The position numbers and the translations under genes were made by a program. 64,000 bases of DNA from Anaerofustis butyriciformans (GTDB taxonomy: Bacteria > Bacillota > Clostridia > Eubacteriales > Anaerofustaceae), in NCBI RefSeq assembly GCF_036289385.1, contig NZ_JAYFFH010000005.1:62001-126000 (forward strand), read 5' to 3'. Under the pieces are notes generated by a model. That model was not told where the DNA came from. It searched no databases and saw only the letters and a list, made by a program, of their open reading frames with translations. Positions 18,227-26,389 of the stretch are shown piece after piece; position 1 is the first letter of the stretch; every line of letters begins with the position of its first letter.

Positions 18227-18940
18227 TTTTCCCGTATGCTCATATTCTTTGATTAATTCAAGCAGTTTATTTCTTGCATCTTTAAGAGAGCCTACTTCAT
18301 CTATAAGTCCTATTTTAACGGCATCGTCACCTACCAAAACAGAGCCCATATCATTTACCAGTTCATCTGTATTTAACATTATTTTTGTAAAAACATCTTT
18401 ATCTACATTCGAATGTTCAATTACAAAATCTGTTATTCTTTCCTGCATTTTTTGGAAATATAAAAAACTTTGTAAAACTCCTATTACAAGTCCTGTAGTT
18501 CTGATAGGGTGTATCATCATGGTTGCCGAAGGAGTAATAAAAGAATAGTTGCCGCTTACGGCTAATGGAACACCAATACTGTGACTTCCTCCAAGCACTA
18601 ATGTCACACATGGTTTGCTCATTCCAGAAATTAATTCTGAAATTGCAAGCCCCGCTTCCACATCTCCTCCCATAGTATTTAAAATAAGAAGAACACCTTT
18701 TATTTCGTCTTTTTCTTCAACGTCCATAATCATTGGAATAATATGTTCGTATTTTGTTGATTTTTTAGGAGAAGAAGCTTCAACATGTCCTTCTATTTCT
18801 CCAATTATTGTTATTGTTTGTATTCCGCTTGAATAAAAGTCATTTGTTTGTCCAAGCTCTTTTAACTTGTTTATGGTTTCCTCATCAAAATTTTCTTCAT
18901 GAGACATATCAAATTCTATTTCATTATTTATTTTTTTCAT
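18203..18940 (-). CDS. tepA: ClpP-like serine protease, TepA (YmfB) family
   Basis: A 245-residue ClpP-fold protein. The ClpP core contains LILNTMGGDVEAGLAISELI, the nucleophile Ser121 in GGSHSIGVPLA and His144 in MMIHPIRTTG. Length and the extended acidic N-terminus match Bacillus TepA, a cytoplasmic ClpP-related protein linked to protein export and to germination-related proteolysis in spore formers. It lacks the usual ClpP start and no clpX is adjacent. AAAGGAT precedes the ATG. It is convergent with the polysaccharide locus and separated from lysC by a terminator, so it is probably monocistronic. Confidence 0.88.
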   Translation of the reverse strand: MKKINNEIEFDMSHEENFDEETINKLKELGQTNDFYSSGIQTITIIGEIEGHVEASSPKKSTKYEHIIPMIMDVEEKDEIKGVLLILNTMGGDVEAGLAISELISGMSKPCVTLVLGGSHSIGVPLAVSGNYSFITPSATMMIHPIRTTGLVIGVLQSFLYFQKMQERITDFVIEHSNVDKDVFTKIMLNTDELVNDMGSVLVGDDAVKIGLIDEVGSLKDARNKLLELIKEYEHTGKNKKSKEK

Positions 18941-19037
18941 TTTCTATCCTTTCAAAAATAATAATATAAGAAGGAGTTTTGCTCTATTTTATTTTTGTCT
19001 GTTAATGAAAAAAATATGTGTTTTATTTTGTATAAAA

Positions 19038-19067
19038 TAAAAAAAGAACGGTTAACCGTTCTTTTTT
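19038..19067 (-). terminator. Terminator after lysC
   Basis: GAACGG (19046-19051), loop TTAA and CCGTTC (19056-19061) flanked by A and T runs give a symmetrical hairpin with a U-tract on the minus strand, just beyond the lysC stop. Confidence 0.85.
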
Positions 19068-19068
19068 A

Positions 19069-20259
19069 CTATTTAATAAGATTTGTATGTAATACGTTAA
19101 CCGCATCTTTTGCTTGTTTTGTATCAACAAGTACTGATACTGTTGTACTTGAGTCAGAAGATTGATGAACAAAGATATTGTTTGAATATAAAGCTGCAAT
19201 TATTTTTGCAACAACTCCGGGAACACCTTTCATTCTTCCCATAATTGTTATTTTTGTAAATCCTTCTGTGATTGTATATTCAAGACCTAATTTGCTCATT
19301 ACTCTATCAACGATATGTTGTTTTTCTGTGTCAATGATAAATGTTTTTCTGTCAGGGAAAATGTTAATCATATCAATAGAAACTTCTTGTTCTGCAAGAA
19401 CATCGAATAATTTGTCTTCTTTCTTAATATCTGTAAACTTAATATCAACTTGGCTGCATCCGTCAATTTGAGTAACAGCAGAGAAATGTTTGTCGCTGAA
19501 AATATCTTGAGGAGTATCTTCGATTCTTGTTCCTCCGTAATATCTTCCTTTTTGTGTATTTAAAATTGCAATAGGAACATCTGCTTTCATTGCATATTCT
19601 ACTGCTCTTGGGTGAATAACCTTTGCACCATATTCTGCAAGTTGGAATACTTCATCGTAGTCTACTGTTTCAATTAATTCTGCATTTTCAACAACTCTTG
19701 GGTCTGCTGTCATTACACCGTCAACATCTGTATAAATTTCAACAAGTTCAGCATTTAAAGCTGCACCAAGGGCTGTTGCTGTAATATCACTTCCGCCTCT
19801 TCCAAGAGTTAGGATTTGTCCGTTTTTGCTCATTCCTTGGAATCCTGCAACAACAGGAACGATATCTTGATTTAGAAGTTCTAATAATCTGCTTGTATCT
19901 ATTTTTACTATTTTTCCATCACCATAATTTTCGTTTGTAACAATACCAGCTTGTCCACCTGTAAGAGCTCTTGCGTTTATTCCTTTTGCTCTTATTTCTT
20001 CACTTACAACAACTGTTGTAATAATTTCACCGCAGCTTGCAAGTAAATCTTTGTTTCTTAAGTTAGCATTTTTTGTATCGGGAAGTAAACTTAAAAGAGA
20101 ATCTGTGGCGTATGGTTCAGGTTTTCTTCCCATAGCCGAAACTACAATAATAGGTTTAAATCCATCATCGATTGCATCGATCATGTTTTTTATAATCATA
20201 CTTCTTGATTTTGCTGTATTTACACTTGTTCCACCATATTTTTGCACAATAATTTTCAT
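19069..20259 (-). CDS. lysC: Aspartate kinase with two ACT domains
   Basis: Phosphorylates aspartate, the first step toward lysine, diaminopimelate, threonine and methionine. The kinase domain begins IVQKYGGTSV (Lys7) and contains GGQAGI, GRGGSDITA and EIYTDVDGVMTADP; two C-terminal ACT domains follow (about 265-396), with VDIKFTDI and TKITIMGRMKGVPG. Length of 396 residues fits the monofunctional short class. No lysine riboswitch is visible; instead it lies 19 bases downstream of ylmC with which it is probably co-transcribed. Feedback control through ACT is expected from the family. Confidence 0.94.
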   Translation of the reverse strand: MKIIVQKYGGTSVNTAKSRSMIIKNMIDAIDDGFKPIIVVSAMGRKPEPYATDSLLSLLPDTKNANLRNKDLLASCGEIITTVVVSEEIRAKGINARALTGGQAGIVTNENYGDGKIVKIDTSRLLELLNQDIVPVVAGFQGMSKNGQILTLGRGGSDITATALGAALNAELVEIYTDVDGVMTADPRVVENAELIETVDYDEVFQLAEYGAKVIHPRAVEYAMKADVPIAILNTQKGRYYGGTRIEDTPQDIFSDKHFSAVTQIDGCSQVDIKFTDIKKEDKLFDVLAEQEVSIDMINIFPDRKTFIIDTEKQHIVDRVMSKLGLEYTITEGFTKITIMGRMKGVPGVVAKIIAALYSNNIFVHQSSDSSTTVSVLVDTKQAKDAVNVLHTNLIK

Positions 20260-20278
20260 GTTTTAAACCTCTGTATAC

Positions 20279-20518
20279 TTAATTTTTTATATCTACCATT
20301 ATTGTATCCATTCCAATTTTTACAATGTTTTCCCAAGCTATTGCACGGTATTGTACTTCACCTGAAAAGAAGGTTCTGACCTTTCCTTGTGGAATTAATA
20401 CTGCTTCTATTTTACCTTCTTTTTCATTAATTTTCAAGTCGCAATTGCCTAAAACCCCCATTTTTTCACCGTTATTTATATTTACAATTATTCTATCCTT
20501 TAAATCAGACAAATTCAT
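20279..20518 (-). CDS. ylmC: YlmC/YmxH family PRC-barrel protein
   Basis: A 79-residue PRC-barrel protein beginning MNLSDLKDRIIVNINNGEK, with GNCDLKINEKEGKIEAVLIP and a final IKIGMDTIMVDI-type strand. This is the YlmC/YmxH family found widely in spore-forming Firmicutes, of unclear biochemical role. ATG 20518 is chosen because GAGGTG (20530-20525) lies 6 bases upstream; the GTG at 20527 is part of that site. It directly precedes lysC. Confidence 0.83.
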   Translation of the reverse strand: MNLSDLKDRIIVNINNGEKMGVLGNCDLKINEKEGKIEAVLIPQGKVRTFFSGEVQYRAIAWENIVKIGMDTIMVDIKN

Positions 20519-20608
20519 ATGTTTCACCTCTTTTAAGTATATGAAAATATCTATGGAATATTAATGAAAGTTTATGTAAATATATAGTTTTATGTATATT
20601 TTATTTTC

Positions 20609-20637
20609 TTGAAATTGTTTGCATTTGTATATATAAT
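20609..20637 (+). promoter_or_regulatory. Sigma-A promoter of the amber-split membrane gene
   Basis: TTGAAA (20609-20614), a 17-base spacer and a perfect TATAAT (20632-20637) lie just upstream of the gene starting near 20673. A near-consensus promoter suggests the locus is still transcribed despite the nonsense codon. Confidence 0.78.
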
Positions 20638-20672
20638 TAAATTATGATAAAGTATGAAAGGATGTGAGGGAA

Positions 20673-21788
20673 ATGCTAGATGAAGAACAAAAAAAATTGG
20701 TAAAAAAATACTGCCTTTACCCAAGTCTTTCATTAACATTTTTAATTGTTTGTTTAACAATTGGAATTCTTTGGTTAATTTTAAACATGCTTGGAGATTT
20801 GGTTTTTAATTCTACTACAGTTTATACTATAGGTATTTGGGTGTATATTGGTATTGTATTAGTTTATTTGATACTTTTTGTTTATTGTTTTTTATGTACA
20901 AAGCTTGGAATGAGAAAAGAAAAGTAGACTAAAATTGTAGAGTATGCAGATGTTAGATTATCAAATAAAGATTATTCAAAAAGTATAAGCGCTCTTTTAG
21001 GTGCAAGAGGAGTTTCAACTTTACTTGATATGTCTGATAATCAGAGTTTAAAAAACGCTTCTGATGCTTTAGATGTTGCTTCTGCCATAGGTAGTGTTGC
21101 AATGGTTGCTTCAATGACAAATGAATTAAGTTCTAATGCAAAAACAGTCGCAAGAGTTTTTGATGTTGAAATTCCTAAAGCAAGAAAATACGTTTTATCA
21201 ATAGTATTTATTCCGATTATTTTGTTGGTAGCTACATATATTCCTCATTTTATTTTTTCCGCAAATAATGCAAATAATCAAGCTTTGCTTGCATCAAAAT
21301 CTGTATATGCATTACAACGCTCATTTGAAACAGATTGCGTGAATGTAAGAATTGATGATCCGCTTGAAAAATATAATTCTCATGGATATGATGTTGCGGG
21401 ATATTTATATGATTATGATGAAGAGTATAATTCAAATATAAATGTAAGTGTAAATAATGAAGGATTAATAGAAGAGATAACTTACAGTATTGATATTGAT
21501 ATAAATAAAAGCAAAGAAGAAAATTTAGAAAAAGCTAAATTAGATATTTTAAAATTAAATGTAATGTTAAATGATGCAAATGTAAAAGCATTGTCTAATG
21601 AACTTCTTGAAGAGTATGAACTACCTAAAGAATTTTGTGATAAATTTATGGAAGGTTCATATTACGAAAAAATAAATTATAGCGTTAATGAAAATGTTGA
21701 TATAGATTACTTTACAGAAACTAGGGAAGATTATGATGAGTATAGTTCATCTTATATTTATTTCACAATAGAAGCAGCTGAAAAATAA
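20673..21788 (+). pseudogene. Membrane protein of unknown function, interrupted by in-frame TAG
   Basis: One continuous reading frame from ATG 20673 to the TAA at 21786-21788 is broken only by an amber codon at 20925-20927. The first part (84 codons) has two hydrophobic segments, LTFLIVCLTIGILWLIL and GIWVYIGIVLVYLILF. Past the TAG the same frame runs without a stop for 286 codons: a soluble stretch (TKIVEYADVRLSNKDYSK), a third membrane segment (VLSIVFIPIILLVATYI) and an acidic extracytoplasmic domain. The second part has an ATG at 21030 but no well-spaced ribosome binding site. Upstream signals for the first part are AAGGA at 20658-20662 and GAGGG at 20666-20670. It is either a recent pseudogene, two peptides, a readthrough product or a sequence error. 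I do not recognise the family. Confidence 0.65.
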
Positions 21789-21815
21789 AAAGAAAGCAAT
21801 ATGCTTTCTTTTTTA
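21788..21815. terminator. Bidirectional terminator between split gene and dut
   Basis: AAGAAAGCA (21790-21798), loop ATA, TGCTTTCTT (21802-21810) with flanking A and T runs. It serves both convergent genes. Confidence 0.85.
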
Positions 21816-22253
21816 TATTCCGCTGTGGCCGAATCCTCCAGCCCCTCTTTTTGTATCGTCAAGTTTTTCTACCTCAACAAATTCTGCAATTTCATGTTTT
21901 GCAATGATCATTTGAGCTATTTTCATTCCCGGAGTTATTGTAAATGGTTCGTTTTTTAATGTTGTAAGTATTATTCCTATTTCTCCTCTGTAATCAGAAT
22001 CAATAGTACCTATTCCGTTTACTAAAGTTAAACCATGTTTTAAACTAAGTCCGCTTCTTGCTCTTATTTGTGCCTCGTATCCCAAAGGAAGTTTTATAAA
22101 TATTCCTGTAGGTATAAGTTTAATTTCCCCCATGTTTACCGTAATATCTTCATCAATATTTGCATATAAGTCTACTCCTGCGCTTCCACTTGTTGCATAT
22201 TCCGGTAGGGGATATTTTGATTTATTTATTATTTCTATTTTAATTTTATCCAT
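21813..22253 (-). CDS. dut: Deoxyuridine 5'-triphosphate nucleotidohydrolase
   Basis: Hydrolyses dUTP to dUMP and pyrophosphate, limiting uracil in DNA. All five trimeric dUTPase motifs are visible: ATSGSAGVDLYA, RSGLSLKHG, GTIDSDYRGE with the catalytic Asp, IAQMIIAK, and the C-terminal RGAGGFGHSG that closes over the active site. Length of 146 residues is standard. GGAGA precedes the ATG at 22253. It stands alone on the minus strand between two + strand units. Confidence 0.95.
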   Translation of the reverse strand: MDKIKIEIINKSKYPLPEYATSGSAGVDLYANIDEDITVNMGEIKLIPTGIFIKLPLGYEAQIRARSGLSLKHGLTLVNGIGTIDSDYRGEIGIILTTLKNEPFTITPGMKIAQMIIAKHEIAEFVEVEKLDDTKRGAGGFGHSGI

Positions 22254-22374
22254 TTTTTCTCCAAAAATTTATATAAATTATAGTTTTTGTTAAGTATATC
22301 ATATATAATATTTAATGCCTAATTTTTTATAAAAAAACTTGATGAAAATTGTTTTATTAATGCATTTAAAATGC

Positions 22375-22403
22375 TTTACAATGATTTTCATTTATGATAT
22401 AAT
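22375..22403 (+). promoter_or_regulatory. Sigma-A promoter of rpsO-pnp
   Basis: TTTACA (22375-22380), a 17-base spacer and a perfect TATAAT (22398-22403). The predicted start near 22410 gives an 86-base leader before rpsO. Confidence 0.82.
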
Positions 22404-22409
22404 TTTTAA

Positions 22410-22487
22410 GCTATGTACCTTAGGCTTAGTTTATGGAATCTCCGACTTTAAGCTAGGTTATAGGCGAATAAAATTAATATAAAGGAG
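22410..22487 (+). promoter_or_regulatory. Candidate structured leader of rpsO (possible S15 autoregulation)
   Basis: The segment CCUUAGGCUUA (from about 22418) can pair, with two bulges, to UAAGCUAGG near 22449-22457, forming a hairpin between promoter and ribosome binding site AAAGGAG (22481-22487). Ribosomal protein S15 autoregulates through diverse leader structures in several bacteria. Assignment here is inference from position and local pairing only. Confidence 0.35.
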
Positions 22488-22495
22488 ACAAATAA

Positions 22496-22765
22496 ATGTC
22501 AATAACAAAAGAAAAAAAACAAGAAGTAATAAGCAAATTTCAAAAACATGATAAGGATACAGGTTCTCCTGAAATCCAAATCGCTATTTTAACAAGCAGA
22601 ATCAATACTTTAAATGAACATTTCAAAAAGAATCCTAAAGATCATCATTCAAGAAGAGGTCTTCTTATGATGGTAGGTAAAAGAAGAAGACTTTTAGATT
22701 ATGTTGCTAAAAAAGATATTGAAAAATACAGAAAATTAGTTAAAGAACTTAACTTAAGAAAATAA
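22496..22765 (+). CDS. rpsO: 30S ribosomal protein S15
   Basis: An 89-residue primary 16S rRNA-binding protein of the small subunit. The sequence shows the family core HDKDTGSPEIQIAILTSRI, LNEHFKKNPKDHHSRRGL and VGKRRRLLDYV. The ATG at 22496 follows AAAGGAG at an 8-base spacing. It is the first gene of the rpsO-pnp unit, with a terminator-like hairpin between the two genes. Confidence 0.97.
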   Translation: MSITKEKKQEVISKFQKHDKDTGSPEIQIAILTSRINTLNEHFKKNPKDHHSRRGLLMMVGKRRRLLDYVAKKDIEKYRKLVKELNLRK

Positions 22766-22774
22766 TTTAGCATT

Positions 22775-22804
22775 AAAAAGGCGGATTTTTTTCGCCTTTT
22801 TTTA
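22775..22804 (+). terminator. Hairpin between rpsO and pnp
   Basis: AAAAAGGCG (22775-22783) pairs with CGCCTTTTT (22793-22801) around a 9-base loop, followed by T's. It could terminate rpsO transcripts or act as the RNase processing site known upstream of pnp in other bacteria; only 25 bases separate it from the pnp start. Confidence 0.75.
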
Positions 22805-22828
22805 TGATATGTGGAGGAAAGATTTTAA

Positions 22829-24967
22829 ATGAAGAAAGTGTTTACAACTGATTTCCTTGGCAGAGAATTAAGCGTTGAGGTTGGCGAACTTGCCCAAATG
22901 GCAAATGGCAGTGTATTTATTTCTTATGGAGATACACAAGTACTTGTAAATGCATGTATGGCTAAGGAAGCAAAAGAGGGAATAGACTTTTTCCCATTAA
23001 GTGTATATTATGAAGAAAAAATGTATTCTGTAGGTAAAATTCCCGGTGGATTCTTAAAAAGAGAAGGTAAAGCCAGCGAAAAAGCAACTCTTACTTGCAG
23101 ACTTATCGATAGACCTCTTAGACCATTATTTGACAAAGGATTTAGAAACGAAGTTCAAGTAGTTGCAACAGTTATGGGTGTTGAACAAGATAATTCACCT
23201 GAAATAACAAGTATTCTTGGTGCATCTCTTGCTCTTGGAATTTCTGATATTCCTTTTGACGGTCCTGTAGGGGCTGTTCAAGTTGGTTTAATAGATGGTG
23301 AACTTGTTTATAATCCAACAAGTGAACAAAGAGCAAAAAGCGATTTAAACTTAACTGTAGCAGGCACAAGCGAAGCTGTTTTAATGGTTGAAGCTGGTGC
23401 AAACGAAGTAAGCGAAGAAACTATGATTGATGCAATAATGGGAGCTCATGAACATATTAAAGAAATTATTAAGTTCCAAGAAGAAATCATCAAAGAAGTA
23501 GGAAAAGAAAAAGCTGATCTTCCTTACTACAGACCAAGTGAAGAAATTAAAGAAAAAATTTATGAAGAAGCTAAAAAAGGATTTAGAGAAGCTTATAATA
23601 TTCATGAAAAACAAGCAAGAGAAGACAGAGTTGAAGAAGTAAAAGCAGAAATCCTTGATAAATATTTAGAAGAGTATCCTGATAATGAGCTTGACTTTAA
23701 TGAAATCTTTACTAAGATTTTAAAACAAATAGTAAGGGATATGATTACTAACGAAGGAATCAGACCTGACGGTAGAAAGGTTGATGAAATAAGACCAATT
23801 ACTTGTGAAGTAGGAAAAGTAAGAAGAGCTCATGGCTCAGGCCTTTTCACAAGAGGACAAACTCAAGTTATGTCTATGGCTACTCTTGGTGCTATCAGTG
23901 ATGAACAAATTATTGACGGTATCGGAGAAGAAACAAGTAAAAAATATATGCACCACTATAATTTCCCATCATATTCAGTTGGGGAAACAGGTCCAATGAG
24001 AGGTCCTGGAAGAAGAGAAATTGGACATGGTGCTTTAGCTGAAAGAGCATTACTTCCTGTAATTCCTTCACAAGATAAATTCCCATATACAATAAGAGTT
24101 GTATCTGAAGTTCTTGCTTCAAACGGCTCAACATCACAAGCAAGTGTTTGTGGTTCTACTCTTTCATTAATGGATGCAGGTGTTCCAATTAAAGCTCCTG
24201 TTGCCGGAATTGCTATGGGACTTATAAAAGAAGAAAGCAAAGTGTCTGTTCTTTCTGATATTCAAGGTGTAGAAGACTTCTACGGAGACATGGACTTTAA
24301 AGTTGCCGGTACAAGAAAAGGTATCACAGCTATTCAAATGGATATCAAAATCAAAGGTATTGATAAAGCTATTTTAACTGAAGCTTTAGCAAGAGCTAAA
24401 AAAGGTAGATATCACATATTAGATAAAATGAGTACTGCTATTGAAACTCCAAGAGAAGAAGTAAGCAAATATGCTCCTAAAATTTTAACACTTAAAATAG
24501 ACGAAGATAAAATCAAAGATGTAATTGGACCAAGCGGTAAAATGATTAACAAGATAATTGATGCGACTGGTGTTAAAATTGATATTCTTGAAGATGGACA
24601 AACTTATGTAGGTGCTGTTGAATTAGATGCAGCTAAAAAAGCTGTTCAAATGATTGAAGATATTACAAGAGAAGTTCAAGAAGGCGATACTTATGTAGGT
24701 AAAGTAGTAAGAATTATGGATTTTGGTGCTTTTGTTGAAATTCCTGGTGGAAAAGAAGGACTTGTTCATATTTCAAAATTAGCTCATGAAAGAGTTAATA
24801 AAGTAACAGATATTCTTAATGTAGGTGATGAAGTTAATGTTAAGGTTATCGAAATAGATAAACAAGGAAGAATCAATTTATCAAGAAAAGCATTACTTCC
24901 AAAACCTAAAAAAGAAGAAAAAAAGATTGACGAAAATAAAAACGAAGATAAAAAAACAGAAGAATAA
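22829..24967 (+). CDS. pnp: Polynucleotide phosphorylase
   Basis: A 3'-5' exoribonuclease that uses phosphate to degrade mRNA. Two RNase PH-like domains are visible: the first with FFPLSVYYEEKMYSVGKIPG and the second with IRPDGRKVDEIRPI, GSGLFTRGQTQ and the catalytic-region DIQGVEDFYGDMDFKVAGT. They are followed by a KH domain (IGPSGKMINKIIDATGVKI) and an S1 domain (GKVVRIMDFGAFVEIPGGKEGLVH). The length of 712 residues is full size, with a lysine-rich tail. The ATG at 22829 follows GGAGGAAAG. Confidence 0.97.
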   Translation: MKKVFTTDFLGRELSVEVGELAQMANGSVFISYGDTQVLVNACMAKEAKEGIDFFPLSVYYEEKMYSVGKIPGGFLKREGKASEKATLTCRLIDRPLRPLFDKGFRNEVQVVATVMGVEQDNSPEITSILGASLALGISDIPFDGPVGAVQVGLIDGELVYNPTSEQRAKSDLNLTVAGTSEAVLMVEAGANEVSEETMIDAIMGAHEHIKEIIKFQEEIIKEVGKEKADLPYYRPSEEIKEKIYEEAKKGFREAYNIHEKQAREDRVEEVKAEILDKYLEEYPDNELDFNEIFTKILKQIVRDMITNEGIRPDGRKVDEIRPITCEVGKVRRAHGSGLFTRGQTQVMSMATLGAISDEQIIDGIGEETSKKYMHHYNFPSYSVGETGPMRGPGRREIGHGALAERALLPVIPSQDKFPYTIRVVSEVLASNGSTSQASVCGSTLSLMDAGVPIKAPVAGIAMGLIKEESKVSVLSDIQGVEDFYGDMDFKVAGTRKGITAIQMDIKIKGIDKAILTEALARAKKGRYHILDKMSTAIETPREEVSKYAPKILTLKIDEDKIKDVIGPSGKMINKIIDATGVKIDILEDGQTYVGAVELDAAKKAVQMIEDITREVQEGDTYVGKVVRIMDFGAFVEIPGGKEGLVHISKLAHERVNKVTDILNVGDEVNVKVIEIDKQGRINLSRKALLPKPKKEEKKIDENKNEDKKTEE

Positions 24968-24970
24968 AAA

Positions 24971-25002
24971 TTTAAAAGCGGGGTGTTAACTTCGCTTTTA
25001 AA
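24971..25002 (+). other. Perfect 10-bp hairpin between pnp and uppP
   Basis: TTTAAAAGCG (24971-24980) is exactly complementary to 24993-25002 with a 12-base loop. No T-tract follows, so it is not a standard terminator; it may stabilise the pnp 3' end or be a processing site within a pnp-uppP transcript. Confidence 0.55.
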
Positions 25003-25033
25003 GCATATAAATAGATATATAACGGAGGATATT

Positions 25034-25870
25034 ATGACTACAATTCAAGCCATAATTTTAGGTATAGTTCAAGGGCTTACAGAGTTTTTACCTGTAAGTA
25101 GTTCCGGACATTTGGTAATGTTACAAAATTTTATGGGAATAGGGGAAGGTAGTTTAGAATTTACTATTGTACTTCATTTAGGGACTTTGCTTGCTGTTGT
25201 TATAGCATATTATGGATCAATATGGAATATGATTAAAGAATTTTTCTTAATGCTTGCAGATATTATTACATTGAAAGGTCCAATGCTTGATAAAAGTAAA
25301 TACAGAAGATACATAGTATATATTTTATGTGCATCAGTTCCTGCCGGTATAGTAGGTGTGTTATTTGAAGATTTTATAAGTGAAAATTTCGGTTCACTTG
25401 TCATTGTTGGAATAACTCTTATGATTACAGGTGTTTTACTTGTTCTTGGAGATGCACTTGGAAAGAATAATAGCAAACATATAGAGTCCCTAGGTCCAAA
25501 GAAATCTTTTATAATTGGTATATTCCAAATGTTTGCAATTACTCCAGGTATTTCAAGATCTGGTTCTACTATCGTAGGGGGACTGCTTTCAGGTCTTAAA
25601 AAAGAAGAAGCTGTTGAGTTTTCTTTCTTAATGTCTATACCTGCCGTACTTGGGTCTTTACTTTTAAAAATTAAAGATATTTTAGCAATAGGAGCTTCAA
25701 CTTCTTTTGTTCCACTTATAGTAGGTTTCTTATGTGCGGCTGTTATTGGTTATTTTTCTATTGTTTTACTTAACAGCATTGTTAAGAAAGGAAAACTTTA
25801 TTATTTCTCAATTTATTGTTGGATAGTAGGTTTAGCACTTATTATTTATAATATTTTAATTAGATTATAA
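25034..25870 (+). CDS. uppP: Undecaprenyl-diphosphatase, UppP/BacA family
   Basis: Dephosphorylates undecaprenyl pyrophosphate to recycle the lipid carrier for peptidoglycan and for the polysaccharide locus in this window. The catalytic motifs are present: GIVQGLTEFLPVSSSGHLVM near the N-terminus (Glu and Ser) and ITPGISRSGSTIVGGL in the second repeat. It has about eight membrane segments and 278 residues. ATG 25034 is used because CGGAGG (25023-25028) lies 5 bases upstream; the more upstream start has no such site. Confidence 0.95.
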   Translation: MTTIQAIILGIVQGLTEFLPVSSSGHLVMLQNFMGIGEGSLEFTIVLHLGTLLAVVIAYYGSIWNMIKEFFLMLADIITLKGPMLDKSKYRRYIVYILCASVPAGIVGVLFEDFISENFGSLVIVGITLMITGVLLVLGDALGKNNSKHIESLGPKKSFIIGIFQMFAITPGISRSGSTIVGGLLSGLKKEEAVEFSFLMSIPAVLGSLLLKIKDILAIGASTSFVPLIVGFLCAAVIGYFSIVLLNSIVKKGKLYYFSIYCWIVGLALIIYNILIRL

Positions 25871-25897
25871 AAAAGACACCATTTGGTGTCTTTTTTA
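25869..25897. terminator. Bidirectional terminator, uppP / GNAT gene
   Basis: AAAAGACACC, loop ATTT, GGTGTCTTTT (stem 25871-25894) with flanking A and T runs; the convergent acetyltransferase stop (25897-25895) abuts it. Confidence 0.88.
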
Positions 25898-26386
25898 TAG
25901 TTCGTATATATAAGAAATAATATCTTCATAAGAATTGTCTTTTTTTAAATATCCATTTGGGATTGTACCTAGTTTCTTAAATCCAAGTTCTTCATATAAA
26001 TGAATTGCTGCTTTGTTTGATTTTACAACTGCGTTAAATTGAAGTATTTTAAAATTAAGTTCTTTTGCTTTTAAAAGAGAATGTTCTACAAGTTTTTTTC
26101 CTATATGTTTTCCTCTCATATTTTTATCTACTGCATAGCTTGCATCTGCGATATGGGCACATCTTCCTATATTATTTGGGTGTAATATATAAAGCCCAAC
26201 AATTCTATCATTAATAGTTATAACAGCAGTAAAACTTTGACTTTTAAAAAATTCAAATCCGTCTTCTTCATTTAAACAATCAATTTGAGGAAAAGCATTT
26301 GCTTGTGATACAATTTCATTCCAAATGTCAATCATATCTTCTATATCATCTTTTTTAAATTCTCTGATTATTATTTCTTCTTCCAT
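25895..26386 (-). CDS. GNAT family N-acetyltransferase
   Basis: A 163-residue acetyl-CoA-dependent acetyltransferase. The acetyl-CoA site is visible as VDKNMRGKHIGKKLVEHSLLKA, with VVKSNKAAIHLYEELGFKKLG as the C-terminal motif B region and a final YEDIISYIYEL strand. The pattern resembles phosphinothricin-type or general small-molecule acetyltransferases, but the substrate cannot be inferred. It lies 3 bases beyond the PHP gene and is the last gene of the pyrH-to-GNAT minus-strand unit. Confidence 0.82.
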   Translation of the reverse strand: MEEEIIIREFKKDDIEDMIDIWNEIVSQANAFPQIDCLNEEDGFEFFKSQSFTAVITINDRIVGLYILHPNNIGRCAHIADASYAVDKNMRGKHIGKKLVEHSLLKAKELNFKILQFNAVVKSNKAAIHLYEELGFKKLGTIPNGYLKKDNSYEDIISYIYEL

Positions 26387-26389
26387 TTT

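Noticed and set aside
20260..20278. Lysine riboswitch before lysC
   Set aside because: Only 19 bases separate lysC from ylmC, and the region upstream of ylmC is too short and lacks the lysine aptamer consensus.
20925..20927. TAG as pyrrolysine or another reassigned amber codon
   Set aside because: TAG ends several other genes here with no continuing frame, and no pyl genes or special downstream element is seen. A nonsense mutation, readthrough or error is simpler.
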